64,000 bases of DNA from Romanomermis culicivorax (lineage: Eukaryota > Nematoda > Enoplea > Mermithida > Mermithidae), in the NCBI GenBank assembly GCA_963922205.1, contig CAWUHX010000289.1, positions 310,001 to 374,000 of the forward strand, written 5' to 3'. Made by a program: the position numbers and the translations under genes. Below the pieces are notes generated by a model. The model was not told the DNA's origin, searched no databases, and was given only the letters and a program-made list of their open reading frames with translations. How positions within the stretch are numbered: position 1 is the stretch's first letter; every line of letters begins with the position of its first letter. Shown here piece after piece: positions 1 to 14,579 of this stretch.

Positions 1-2485
<2,485 letters not shown>

Positions 2486-2859
2486 TGTTGTGATTAAGAA
2501 GGGCGACAGTTTAACAAGATTTTCGTATTCGATATCAGTTTACTGTAGATTCCGCGACGGAAATTGCGGTTTTTTTGAAAATCCGGTTTTTTGTTCTTTG
2601 CTCTTATCTTTTCTTTACCAAAACTGAATAATGTTCCATTAGAGCGTCTTTTATATAATTTTTAATGCGCTTTTTCATCCTTATCAAAAGTAAACTCGTT
2701 AAAAGCTTCAATTTTCGAAGTTTTTCCGCCCGCGGCGGCTCGTTTTTAAAAAAAATCGATAATTCAGCGCCGCCTAGTAGCGAGATAAGAACAAAAACGG
2801 GTATAATAGGGAAAAAAGATAATAGAATGATTAGTAACGGTGTTAACGGTTTTAAAAAT
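2486..2859. other. TS1 3' flank and region upstream of the orphan exon
   Basis: Unique, non-repetitive sequence with patches of higher GC (2725-2735, 2768-2780). No AATAAA is seen close behind the TS1 stop. It may hold the TS1 3' UTR and a promoter or 5' UTR for the exon at 2860. An in-frame upstream ATG exists at 2665, but the intervening codons look non-coding. Confidence 0.4.
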
Positions 2860-2922
2860 ATGGAAAATTTCGAAGATTTTAAACGCCGGGCGGCTTACGC
2901 TTGCGTCGACGAAAATATAACG
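2860..2922 (+). CDS. Orphan first exon, possibly ribose-5-phosphate isomerase A
   Basis: A 21-codon island starting at ATG and ending at a good donor (ACG|GTAAAA). It encodes MENFEDFKRRAAYACVDENI plus T. Its GC-richer codons (CGCCGGGCGGCT, TGCGTCGACGAA) stand out from the AT-rich surroundings. The KRRAAYACVDENI pattern resembles the N-terminal helix of RpiA (A-K-K-x-A-A-x-x-A-V-D), which precedes the GIGSGST motif. The isomerase converts ribose-5-phosphate and ribulose-5-phosphate in the pentose phosphate pathway. No GIGSGST-coding exon is visible on this strand before the next gene, so the rest is missing or too diverged to see. The family call is a resemblance from memory, not an alignment. 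Confidence 0.35.
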
Positions 2923-3039
2923 GTAAAAAAGTTGAAAAATTTGATTTTGAAAATTTTCAAATCAAATTTTCAATTTAATATGAAAAATTTAGAATTTGGC
3001 GTTGAAAAATTCGAATTTAGACTCGAAAAATTGCTATAG

Positions 3040-3240
3040 GGCCGAAAATTTGGGGTTAAAAAACGTGAAAATTGCGGCATTGAGCATCATAAAATTTCCA
3101 ATTTCGCGCGTAAAATTTTCGAATTCAGCGCCGAGAATGTAAAATTTTGCGTCTAAAATTTGAATTTAACATCAAAAATTTCAAATTCACGGTCAAAAAT
3201 TCTGACGAAACGGAACCGGTAAAGTTCCTAAAAATCGAAA
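3040..3240. repeat. AT-rich AAATTT/GAATTT repeats
   Basis: Short irregular AAAATTTCGAATTC-type repeats after the orphan exon. No coding signal. Confidence 0.4.
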
Positions 3241-6200
3241 CGTTTACGGAGAAATGTGCTATTTTTCAATAAAAAATGGCTCATTTTCATCCATAAATCG
3301 CTGATTTATGTCGAAAAATTGACATTTTTTCCTCGAAAATCCTGCAGTTTTGTTCGAAAACCCTTAATTTTTATTGAAAAATTACCTTTCATGTCGGAAA
3401 GTCGCTTATTTTTTCGAAAAATACCACATTTATGTCGAACAATCGCTGATTTTTTTCTCGAAAAACGGACTACTTTGCGTACAAAAATCGTTGATTTTTA
3501 TTGAAAAATTGCTCATTTTTGTCGAAAAGTCACTGATTTTCGTTATAGAACTGCAACTTTTGTCGGAAAATCCTCAATTTTCGTCAAAAAGTAGCGGATT
3601 TCTAGGAAAAAAATTCTATTTTTGTACAAAAATCGCTGACTTTCCGAAAAATTGCTCCTTTTCGTAAATTTTTTGATTTTTGTCGAGGAATTGCAGATTT
3701 CTGTCGAAAAATTTCCATTTATGTCGAAAAATCGCAGAGTTTTCGTATAAATGACCGATTTTTCGCGGGAAAATCGTCGAGCTTCGCCGTGGAATCGATG
3801 ATTTTTGTTTTAAAATTTCAAATTTTTATGGAAAAATGATTGATTCTTATTAAAAAACACAATTTTTTCCCAAAAGTCGCTGGATTTCTTCCAAAAAGTT
3901 TCAGATTTTTGTCGAAAAGTCCTCGATTTTTTAGAAAATAGCGCATTTCTATCGAGAAATTTCTATTTTTGCTGAAAACAGTTGTCGATTTTTGACGAAA
4001 AATTGCTTTTTTTTGTTAAAAAATTGTCGATTTTCCTTGAAAAACGGCTGATTTTTGTCGGAAAATAACCAATTTTTGCAGGAAAATCGCCCTTCTTCGT
4101 CGTAAAATCCCTAATTTTTGTAGAAAAATTGTCATTTTCGTCGAAAAATCCATAGAAAAATTTGTTATTTCTGTGGATAAATCGCTGAATTTTGTCGGAA
4201 AATGTCGGATTTTTGCCGAAAAATCGGTTTTTTGACGAGGAATAGCCTATTTTTGTGGAAGAATTGCTGATTTTCGGGGAAAAATTGCAGATTTTTGTTT
4301 AAAAATTCTGCCGTTTTTTCGAAAAATGGCTGATTTTGTCGGAAACATACTGTTTTTGTCAAAAATTGCTGACTTTTGTCCAAAAATCACTGATCTTTGT
4401 GCAAAATGCCCGATATTAGTCACAAAATTAACAATTTTTCGTGAGAAAATCGTAAATCTTCGTCGTGAAATGGTCGATTTGTATTGAAAAATTGCTCATT
4501 CTTATCGAAAATCGTACTTTTTCGTCAAAAAGTCGCTGATTTTCGTAAAAAATTGCAATTTTTGTGGGAAAATCCTCAATTTTCGTCAAAAAAAGTGATT
4601 TTTGTCGAAAGGCTCCATTACGTGATTTTTTTTTTTGAATTTTTTTTTATTTTTGCCATTAATTTTTGTCAGAAAATGACCGAAATTTGTCAAAAAATAG
4701 CAAATTTCTATCGAAAAATTTTCATATGTTCAAAAAGTCCATTTTTATTTAAAAATGATCAATTTTTTCTGGGAAAATCGCCGACTTTTGTCGTAAAATC
4801 GCAGATTTTTGATGGAAAATTGCCAAGTTTTCTCGAAAATTTTTTCCTTTTTATCGGAAAATCGTTGATTTTTACCGAAGAATTGCCACTTTTTCCAAAA
4901 ATATCCTCGATTTTTGTCGGAAAATCACCCATTTTTTCATAAAAATGACTGATTTTTTTGGGAAAAATTGCTGATTTTTGCCTGAAATGGACAAGTTTTC
5001 GTCGAAAAATCGCCGATCTTTGACCGAAAATCTCTGATTTTTGTTGAAAAATTGCCGTTTTTTTTGTCGAAAAATCTCGAAATTTTGTAGAATTGCCATT
5101 CTTATGAAAAAATATTTTATATAAAAAAAATCATCTATATTTGTGCAAAAATGTCGGATTTTGCTTTAAATTTGCTGATTTTTATGAAAAAATTGCCATT
5201 TTTGTGGAAAAAAATGTCACTTTTCTCGAAAAATAGCAGATTTTTGTAAGAAAAATGGCTGATTTTTGTGAGAAAAATTGTATTTTTTTCGGAACGTCGC
5301 TGATTTCTGTCGAAAAAAACGTTAATATTTGCGAAAAAATAACTTATTTTTATGTAAAAATAGCTCATTTTTGTAAAATAAACTGTCATATTTTTCGAAA
5401 AATGGTTCATTTTTGTCGAAAACTCGTTGATTTTTGTCCAAAAGTCGCTCTGTTTTTCGGGACAAAGTGAATTTTTGTCGGAAGGTAGCTATTTTTATCG
5501 GTAAATTCTTAATTTTTTTTCGAAAATTCGCTCATTTTGGTTGAAAAATTATCGTTTTTGTCGCAAAATTGCTAAATTTTGTATAAAGTACCGTTTTTTT
5601 CGAAAAATCGCTATTTTATTTATCGGAAATTGCTGACTCTTCTACTGAAATCGCTAATTTTCGTCAAGGAATCGCTAATTTTTGAGAGAAAGAAGCTAAT
5701 GTTTGTCGAAAAATTGTAATTTTTGTAGAAAAATTGCCACTTTTTTCGAAAAATGGCTGATTTTTGTCAGAAAATTGCTGGTTTCTGTCGAAAAATCGTC
5801 AATTCTTTGGGAAAATTTCTGATTTTTCGTAAAAATAATTGTCATTTTTTCAAAAAAAGTCTATATTTCTGTCGAAAAATGACTGATTTTCGTGGAAAAT
5901 GAAATTTTTTTTTTCAGAAAATTTGCAATTTTTTTGGAAAATGACTGATTTTAGTCACAAAATTGCTGTTTTTTGTCGAAAAATATCGCATTCTTGTCGA
6001 AAAATCGCTATTTCTGCCATCAAATGACTGATTTTCGCCTAAAATTTCCTGATTTTTGTGGAAAAACTGTCAGTTTTTTTTTAAATCGGTGATTTTTGTC
6101 AAAAAAATGCGGATTTTTGCCGAAAAATTGCTGATTTTTCTGCAAAAATCGCTAATTTTCGTAAAAAAATCGTGGAGTTTTGGCAGAAAAAAAGCTATTC

Positions 6201-6590
6201 TTTGTCGAAAATTCGCCATTTCTATCGAAAAAGTGTAATTTTTGTCAAAAAAACTGTCACTTTTTTTCAAAAAATGGCGGATTTTAATTCAGAAAATTCG
6301 TTGATTTTATTGGAAAATCGGCGTTTCTGTCGAATAATGACTGAATTTTGTGGGGAAAATAGAGTCACTTTTTTGAAAAAATCGCTGAATTTTGTCCAAA
6401 AATGGCTCATTTTAGTCAAAAAATTCTCAGATTTTAATCGCAAATCGGCGTTTCTGTCGAAAAATGACTGATTTTTAGGGGAAAAATAGTTATTTTTTCC
6501 GATAAATAGCTGAATTTTGTCGGAAAATGGCGGATTTTAATCAGAAAATTCGCTGATTTTTATCGAAAAATCGGAGTATTTTTAAAAATT
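3241..6590. repeat. About 21-bp minisatellite, 3.3 kb
   Basis: Well over 100 imperfect units of about 20-21 bp, consensus near GTCGAAAAATCGCTGATTTTT, in constant orientation. Single-base length changes shift the frame from unit to unit, so long but meaningless frames appear on both strands. It separates the orphan exon from V-ATPase F copy 1. No exon-like island is seen inside. Confidence 0.9.
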
Positions 6591-8231
6591 TTCAGCAAAA
6601 TGATGGATTTTTTGATAGGAACATTTGGAAAAAAACGTAATTTAGGAGAATAATATGAAATTCTTTCGTGATTTTTTCATGTAAAAAATGACAAAATATA
6701 CATTTTCGATGTAAATTTTAACAAAAAATGTAAATTTTTGGCTATTGAATGCCAGATTTCTTCAAATTTTCAACAAAATGAAAATTTTTTCGGTGGAAAA
6801 AATGTAATTTTTAAGTAAAAATGATACTTTTTTCAATTTTTTCATGTAAAAAATGGCAAAAAAATATTTTCGATGGAAATTTATTGGAAATATATATAAA
6901 TTTAACGTTTTTTCCAATTTTTTCACGTCGTATAGCAAAATTTTGCTAAATTTACACGTGAAATTCTAATTTATGGTACAAATTTTCAGAATATCATTGT
7001 TTGAAATTCAAATTTTGTTTTTCGATTGAATTTCAGGGGAAAATTTTAAAATGTGGATGTTGAAAATTCTGATTCCAAAAATATGCATAACAGGAATTTT
7101 TTTTATTTTTTTTTCTGAAAATTACGAACTTTTGAAATTTCAATTTTTCAGAAAAAACGGAAATTTTCCTCGAAAAAATTCAAAAATTGGCACAAAATGA
7201 AAAATTCAAATTTTTCTGGAAAAATTTGCACAAAAAAATAAAAATTTGAAAATTTCAAAAAACTGAAAATTTCATTTGAAATTTTAATTTTTGAAAAAAA
7301 TCAATTGTCCTAGTAAAAATTCAAAAACTGACACAAAATTTACATTAAAAATTCTAACTACAGAAAAAAATTGAAATTTTCCTCAAAAAATTCAGAAATT
7401 TCAAAAAATTGAAATTTTTATTTGAAATTTTAATTTTTGGAAAAAATGAAATTTCCTAGTAAAAATTTAAAAAATCACATTAAAAATTCTAATTTTCAAG
7501 AAAAATTGAAATTCTCGCCGAAATATTCGAAAATTTCAAAAGGATTGAAATTTACATTTGCAATTCTAATTTCAAAAAAAATTGAATTTTCCTTTAAAGA
7601 ATTCGGAAATTGACAAAATTGGTCAAAAAAATTAAAATTTATCCCTAAACGTTAAGAAAAATGCAGAATTTTTACAATTAGAAATTCTAATTTTCGATCA
7701 AATTTCTACAAAAAAATTTTAAAATATAATTTTTTAAAATTTCATCAATTCAATTTAAAAAAAATTAAAATATATACTTTATTTTGGGCTATGAAATTCA
7801 AATTTTTTTCAAAATTTAAATTTAAAGATTCCATGTTTTTTAAAAAATTCAAAAATTCATAAAAAAAATTACATTCGGAATTATAATTTTTCAGAAAAAT
7901 CTAAATTTTCCTGTCAAAATTGAAAAATTTTAAAGTTCAAAAAAACTGAAATATAAATTCGAAATTTGATTTCTCCCTAAAAAAATAGGAATTTTCTTGT
8001 AAAAATTTCAAAAATATAAACAATTTCGAATGAAAATTCTGATTTTCGACCAAAATCCTACGCAAAAAAATTTCGAAAACATCATTTCTGAAAATTTTTT
8101 TTTTCCTAAAAAATTAAAATTTATTCGAAAAATTTATTCAAAAAATTAAAAGTTTGTTTTTTGAAAAATTTTTAAATTTTAGGCAAAAAATTCAAATATT
8201 TTTAAAATTCAAATTTCAAAAATTCCATAAA
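6591..8231. repeat. 178-bp-family fragment plus AAATTT repeats upstream of subunit F copy 1
   Basis: 6591-6960 carries fragments of the roughly 178-bp unit seen best at 14580-15460 (TTCAACAAAATG, CATGTAAAAAATGACA). From about 7000 to 8231 the DNA is runs of AAATTTTCAAAAATTGAAATTT. The same succession precedes copy 2 (15460-16981), so it belongs to the segmental duplication. No gene seen. Confidence 0.6.
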
Positions 8232-11200
8232 ATGACGTCAGCAATTCCGGGCGCAGCCGCAGCCAAAGGCCGCTTGATCGCCATGATGGGCGACGTCGGC
8301 TTTCTGTTGGGCGGCGTCGGGGAGTTGAACAAGTCCCGTCAACCCAATTACATGGTCGTCGACAAGAATACGAGCGTTCAAGAAATTGAAGATTGTTTTA
8401 GGTAAAAATTTGCATATTTTTTATGCAAATTTCCCAGAAAAAACAAAATTTTCAGAATTTTCATGCAAACTTTTGGGCAAAAATTTGAAAATTTAAGGAA
8501 AATTTATAGAAATTTTTAGACAAATTTTGCAAAAAATTTAGAAATTTTATGCAATTTTTCGGGCTAAATTTTAAAATTTTGCAAAAATTTGCATATTTTT
8601 AGGGCTAAAATTGGAAAATTTCCAAAAATTTGCTCGTTTTTTTGGGCTAAAATTCGAAAATAAGGTAAAATTTCCAAGTTTCGTGCAAATTTTCATGCTA
8701 AAAATGGAAAATTTGCGAATTTTATCCAAGTTTTTGGGCTAAAATTTGAAAATTTAACAAAAATTTATACAACTTTTTGGGTTAGAATTTAGAAATTAGC
8801 AACAATTTACGAATTTTTGAAAAAACAAAACTTTACCAATTTTAAACAATTTTTGGTTGAAAATTTGAGAATTTACCAAAAAATTTATGAAAAATTTTAG
8901 ACTAAAATTCGAAAATTTGCAAAAAATTTATAAATTTTGTGCAGTTTTCGTGGACTAAAATTTGAAAATTTACAAAAATTTGCAAATTTTTTGGAATTAA
9001 ATTCGGAAATTATGCACAAATTTCCGAATTTCGTGGAAATTTTTAAGCTACAACTGGAAAATTTGCGAATTTTATCCAAGTTTTTAGGTTAAAATTCGAA
9101 AATTTAGCAAACATTTGCGAATTTTATACGCAAATTTTAGAAAAAACACAAGAATTTTCGAATTTTATGCAAACTTTGGGCGACATTAAAATTTTTAGAC
9201 TAAAATTTGAAAATTAGCAGAAATTGGCCAGTTTTATGCAAATTTTTCGGGAAAAATTTGAAAATTTAGCGAAAATTTAGGAAAATTTTTAGACCAAAAA
9301 TTTGAAAATTTGCAGAAATTCGCAATTTTTTCGGGAAAAATTCAAAAAATTCACAAATTTTATGCAAATTTTCGACCTAAAATTAGAAAATTTACAAAAA
9401 TTTGCGAATTTTTATGCTCAATTCTTGAAATTGACAAATATTTGCAAGCTTTATTCAAATTTTTTGGCCAAAATTTGGAAAATTAGCAAATTTTATGCGA
9501 AATTTTTGCGCTGAAATTCAAAAATTAAACAAAACCTGCTAATTTTTTACGCAAATTTTTGGGCTCAAATTCGAAAATTAGCAAAATTTATGCAAATTTT
9601 TGGCGAATTTGAATTTAAAAAACTAGAAAAACAGATTTTAGTGCTGAAAATACACTTGAAAATGCGAATTTTCCTAATTTTTAGCCTTAAAAAAATTAAA
9701 GACAGTTAAGGAAACAAACCAAAAAAACAGGAAAATAAAAAGAAAACAAAAAACAAATAAAGCATAAAAACAAAAAAATTAAATTTTAGTGCTTGAAATA
9801 CTGTCGAAAATGCGAATTTTGCTAGTTTTTAGTCAAAAAAAACGAAAAAAATCAAAATTTCCCCCATCTGTTTTGTTGTTTTCTTTTTTGTTTTTTTTTT
9901 TTATTTTTTTGTTTTTTTTTTTAATTTTCAAACCAAAAATTAGCGAAATCCGCATAATTTGAGCAATTAAATTTTATTTTTTCTTGTTTTGAGGCCAAAT
10001 TTTTCAAAGATTTCCTATATATATTATTTCTTGTTTTTTATCTTGTTTTTTTTTGTTTTTCTGTTTCTTCAATTTTTTAGTTTTTTTGCGCTTTCCTTTC
10101 TGTTTCTTTAATTTCTTTGTTTTTCTTTCTGTTTGTTCAACTTTTTTGTTTTTTTGTTTTCTTTATATTTTTTTGCTTTTTTTCATTTTTATTTAATTCT
10201 TTGACTTTTTTGTTTTCTTTTTCTATTCCTCCAATTTTTTGTTTTGTGTTTCTGTTTCTCTAATTTTTTGATTTTTAAAATTAAAAATTAGCAAAATTTG
10301 CGTTTTCGAGTCTATTTTAAGCACTAAAATTCAATTTTCTCTTGTTTTCGTAGCAAATTCTTCAAAAATGTGCTACATATATTTTTTGTTGTTTTCTTTT
10401 TTATATATTTTTAATATTTTTCCTTTTTTCAATTTTTTTCAATTTGCCAATTTTTTTATTTTTTCTGTTATTTTTGTATTTTTTTTCTGCTTCTTCAATT
10501 TTTTTTGTTTCTTTTTTGTTTCTTTTTTTTGTTTTCTTGTTCTGTTTCCTTGACTTTTTTGTTTTTTTTGTTTTCTTTTTCTGTTTTTTATATTTTTTGT
10601 TTTTTCAATTTTTTTATTTTTCTTTGTTTTTTTCTACTTTTTTCATTTTTTTTCTAGAAATTTCGCCAATCGCAACGATATAGCCATTATTTTTTGTTTT
10701 CTTGTATTTTCGGGTTTTTCTTTTACTTCTATTTTTTGTTTTCCCTTTCTGTTTCTTTTTTTCTCTTCTTCTGTTTCCTTAACTTTTTTGTTTTTTTGTT
10801 TCTTTACTTTTTCGTTTTTCTTTTTCTGTTTGTTTATATTTTTTTTTGTTTTTTTTTTGTTTTTTATCAGTTTTTTTTGTTTTTTTTTTTCAGTTTTTTT
10901 TGTTTTTTTTCCAATTTTTTGTATTTTTTCTCTAGAAATTTCGTCAATCGGAACGACATAGCCATTATTTTTTGTTTTTCTTTTCTTTTTCTTCAATTTT
11001 TTGTTTTTTTTTTCAGTTTTTTTTTGTTTTTTTCCAATTTTTTGTATTTTTTTCTAGAAATTTCGTCAATCGGAACGACATAGCCATTATTTTTTGTTTT
11101 TCTTTTCTTTTTCTTCAATTTTTTGTTTTTTTTTCAGTTTTTTTTGTTTTTTTTCCAATTTTTTGTATTTTTTTCTAGAAATTTCGTCAATCGGAACGAC

Positions 11201-11380
11201 ATAGCCATCATAATGATCAACCAACACATCGCCGAACAAATCCGCTACGCCGTCGACAGTCACACGAAAAGCATACCGGCCGTTTTGGAAATTCCCTCCA
11301 AGGATCACCCGTACGATCCGTCGAAGGATTCCCTTTTGCTCCGCGCCCCGGGCATGTTCAATCCCGAAGAATTTCGTTGA
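8232..11380 (+). CDS. vha-9: V-ATPase subunit F, copy 1 (internal 4-residue deletion)
   Basis: Subunit F is part of the central rotor stalk of the V1 sector of the proton pump. Two exons, 8232-8401 and 11179-11380, join in phase 2 (AG|A) to encode 123 aa. The start ATG gives MTSAIPG, then [70 protein letters not shown] and the terminal FNPEEFR, matching the full length of the family. Compared with copy 2 a 12-bp in-frame deletion removes EDTC from GDEDTCVG, a conserved element near the N-terminus. Other departures are AMMGD and LLLRAPGMF. The 2.8-kb intron contains three partial repeats of the exon-2 start. The family call is firm; function is doubtful because of the deletion. Confidence 0.88.
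8402..9620. repeat. GCAAATTTT/GGGCTAAAATTTGAAAATT array in subunit F intron (copy 1)
   Basis: Loose tandem units of about 50-60 bp such as TTTTGGGCTAAAATTTGAAA with GCGAATTTTATGCAAATTTT. The same array lies at 17164-18290 in copy 2. No coding signal. Confidence 0.75.
10654..10690 (+). repeat. Decoy exon-2 start 1 (subunit F copy 1)
   Basis: CTAG acceptor followed from 10658 by a degenerate copy of the first 30 or so bases of exon 2 (AAATTTCGCCAATCGCAACG, then ATATAGCCAT). After this the sequence returns to T-rich array. Confidence 0.85.
10932..10970 (+). repeat. Decoy exon-2 start 2 (subunit F copy 1)
   Basis: CTAG acceptor with exon-like sequence from 10936. It matches real exon 2 (AAATTTCGTCAATCGGAACG, then ACATAGCCAT) before diverging to TATTTTTTG. 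Confidence 0.9.
11054..11092 (+). repeat. Decoy exon-2 start 3 (subunit F copy 1)
   Basis: Third acceptor plus exon-2 start, from 11058. It lies 122 bp after decoy 2 and 121 bp before the real exon start at 11179, so decoys 2, 3 and the true junction form a roughly 120-bp tandem series. Confidence 0.9.
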
Positions 11381-12870
11381 AATTATTTTTTTTTGTAAAA
11401 AAATTCTAAAAATTTTGAAAAATTTTGTGAAATTTTAAAAATTCTGTGAAATTTTGAAAAATTCGGTGAAATTTTACGTTAAATTTCAGACAATTCTGTG
11501 AAATTCTACAAAAAAAATTTTGTAAAATTTTACAAAAAAATTTTTGGAAATTTTTATAAAGGAAAAACTTTTTTGTAAAATTTAGTAAAAAAGCAAAATT
11601 TTACAACTTTCCCAATATTACAAAAAAAATTTTTTGCAAAATTTTGGGAAAATTTGAAAAATTTTGTAGAATTTTACAAAAAAATTTTCAGAAACTTTTA
11701 CATAGAAAAAAACTTTTTGTAAAATTTGGTAAAAAAGCAAAATTTTACAATTTTTCCAATATTACAAAAAAAAATTTTGGAAAATTTTGAGAAAATTTGA
11801 AAAATTTTGGAGAATTTTGTGAAATTCTACAAAAAAAAGGAATTTAAGATAAAAAATTTTTTTTGTAAAATTTGGAGAATTTTATGGAATTTTACAACAA
11901 AAAAAATTTGTAAAATTTTTCGAAAAAATTTTTGTAGAATTTTACAAATAGAAAAACTTTTTTTTGTAAAAAAGCGACATCCAATTTCCAAAAAAAATTA
12001 AATTAAAATTTTATAAAGAAAATTTTTTTTGTCAAATTTGGTAAAAAAGCAAAATTTTACAAAAAAAATTTTTTTTTTCAAGTTTATTCAAAATATTCGT
12101 AAAATTGTAAACTGGGTGTACGAAACGGAAAATTTTTTTTTGAAAAATTTTACACTTTACACTCGAAAATTGTAAATTTAAAATTTTTTTTGTAAACCCT
12201 GTAAACATGTGAAATTTAGATAGTAGCAAGTGATATTTATGTAATGTTTGGAATTTCGAGTATGTGTAAAATTCACAGAATTTAAAATTTGAAAAACTGA
12301 ATTTCTAGAAAAAAAATTGTTAAATCACAAAATTCTAAAAAATTTGTGAAAATGTAAAATTCTAGAAAAAATATGTAAAATAATGAAAAATGCATAAAAT
12401 TTCAGAATTTGAAAAACTGAAATTCTCGAAAAAATTGTGGAAAATTGTATGAAATTCCGAATTTCTGAAAAAGTTCAAAACTCTAAAATTTTAAAAAATA
12501 TGTGAAATTATAGAAAATGCATAAATTTTTGGAATTCGCAATTCGGAAAACTGTAAAATTTTAGGAAAAATGTGTAAAATTATAGAAAACAAATTTGTAA
12601 AACATTTAAATTTAAAAAAATGTTTGAAATTCTGTTAAAAAACGGAAATTTTATAATTTTGACAAAAAAAATTGTAGAATTGTTGAAAAAAATGTGTGAA
12701 ACTGTAAAATTCTGAAAAATGTGTAAAATTTTAGAATATAAATTAGAGAAAGTGTAAAATTCAAGAAAAAATTGTGGAAAATTGTAAAATTCTAAAAAAT
12801 GTGCAAAATTCTGTAACATTCATAAAAATTTTTTAGGATTTTTTTTACAGCGCAATTTTCGTTCAAAAAA
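11381..12870. repeat. AAAATTTTGTAAAATTTTACAAAA arrays downstream of subunit F copy 1
   Basis: Short near-palindromic GTAAAATTTTAC units change from about 12230 into AAAATGTGTAAAATTCTAG-type units. No exon-like island and no clear AATAAA just after the stop. Confidence 0.7.
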
Positions 12871-13420
12871 ATTTTCGGATCTTGTTGGATATAGCAAAAA
12901 ACGCGTTTTTGAACGCAAATGATTAAATTTTTTGAATTTTGATTTTTAAAAATTAAAAATTTGTTATAATTTTTTCAAATTTCGAACAAAATTCAGAGAT
13001 TTTTCCATGAAAATCCTTCAGAAAAATGAAATTTTGTCAAATTTAGTTGACTTAATTTTCAATTTTTCGTCTGAAAAATGACAAAAAACTCATTTTTGAT
13101 GGAAATTCTATGAAAAAATCCAGGTTTTTCACCTTTAGAGTGGCAGATTTTTACAAATTTTCAACAAAATGACCGATTTTTGCCCGTAAAAATTAAAAAA
13201 AACACACATTTTCGATGGAATTTTTATCGAAAAAATCAAAATTTTTGCGCTGTCAAGTTGAAATTTTTTCAAATTTCGGACAAATTTTTTGATTGATATT
13301 GACGAAAAAAACTCAATTTTCGATTGTTAAATAATTTATTTCTGCAATTGTTCACCAAAAAACACATTTTTAATGAAATTTTATGCAAAAAATCGGAATT
13401 CGAATTTTGTAGAAAAATTT
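12871..13420. repeat. Degenerate copies of the 178-bp family
   Basis: Shares TTTCAACAAAATGACC, GAAAAATGACAAAAAAC and TTTTTGATGGAAATT with the array at 14580-15460. No gene. Confidence 0.55.
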
Positions 13421-14569
13421 TTTGTTTGTAAAATTTTATAAAATTTTTTTTTCAAGTTTAGCGAAAAATATTCGTTAAATTGTAAACTCGGTGTACAAAA
13501 TTTTGTGTTTAGCATGTAGGAATTCGGCGTATTTACACTTTTATATATATTATAAACTATTTAGATCTTAACAAGTTGTGTAAACTGGTGTCACAGCCTT
13601 CAAAATTCTGGAAAAAAGTGTAAAACTGCAAAATTCCGAAAAATGTGTAAAGTTGAAAATTTCCAAAAAAAGAACTATAAAATTCTAAAAGCAAAGTGTA
13701 AAATTCATAAAATTTTAGATTTTAGTCGAAAAAATTGTAAAATTGTTTAAAAAAATGTGTAAAATTCTTGAAAATTTTTAGAATCTAGAAAAAAAACTAT
13801 GGATCTTCAAAAAATGTGTGAATTCTAGAAAAAATAAAAAATTCTAGAATTTGCAATTCGAAAAACTAAAATTTCAGTAAAATGTGTAAAGTTCTGAAAA
13901 ATTCATTCCGAAGTTTCTAATTCGAGAAACCGTAAAATTCTAGAAAAAATGTGTAAGAGCGTAGAATCCAAAAAAAGGTGTAAAACATTAAGTAAAATTC
14001 TAAAAAATCTGAAATTCTGCAAACGCATTAAATTTTGAAACTTTCAATTTGAAAATGTGTAAAATTCTACAAAAAAAATTGTGCAAAATTACAAAATTGA
14101 AAAAAATGTTTAAAACTGCGAAATTTCAAAAAAAATGTGTAAAATTCTGAAAAACGCAAAAAATTTGAGAACTCCAAATTCTAAAAACTGTAAAATTTTA
14201 GAAAAAATGTGTAAAACTGCAAAATTCCAAAAATAATGTAAAATTCTAAAAAAATCCAAAATCTTTAGAAATTGGACAACAAAATATTTAAAAAATGTAA
14301 AATTCTAAAAAAGTATGTAATATTGTAAAATTCCGGCAAATGTATTAAATTTTGAATTCGAAATTCTAATAAACGTAAAATTCTAAAAAAATGTGTAAAA
14401 TTCAGGAAAGTTCACGAAATTTTAGCATTTGAAATTGGGAAAACTGCAAATTTCTGAAAAACGTTTAAAATTCAAAATTTTTATAAATATTTAAAATTGT
14501 AAAATTCTAAAAAATGGGTAAAATTCTGGCAAATCCATAAACTTTTAAAATTTTGAAAACTGCGAAATT
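13421..14569. repeat. AAAATGTGTAAAATTCTGAAAA minisatellite, duplicated at 20160-21300
   Basis: Begins with a non-repetitive block at 13421-13590 (contains AAACTCGGTGTACAAAATTT and CTTTTATATATATTATAAAC) that recurs nearly unchanged at 20160-20330. That block marks the downstream part of the V-ATPase F duplication. The rest is GTGTAAAATTC repeats. Confidence 0.7.
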
Positions 14570-14579
14570 CTAAATGGAA

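Larger units (their letters stand above)
9700..11178. repeat. T-rich TTTTTTGTTTTTCTGTTTCTTC array leading to exon 2
   Basis: Long pyrimidine-rich tandem sequence on the + strand. It gives F/S-rich frames forward and K-rich frames in reverse, both spurious. It ends at the real acceptor at 11177-11178 and contains three decoy acceptor/exon-start copies. Confidence 0.8.

Noticed and set aside
3241..6590. CRISPR-like regular repeats
   Set aside because: Units are contiguous, degenerate and about 21 bp with no unique spacers. The setting is an intron-bearing eukaryotic genome.
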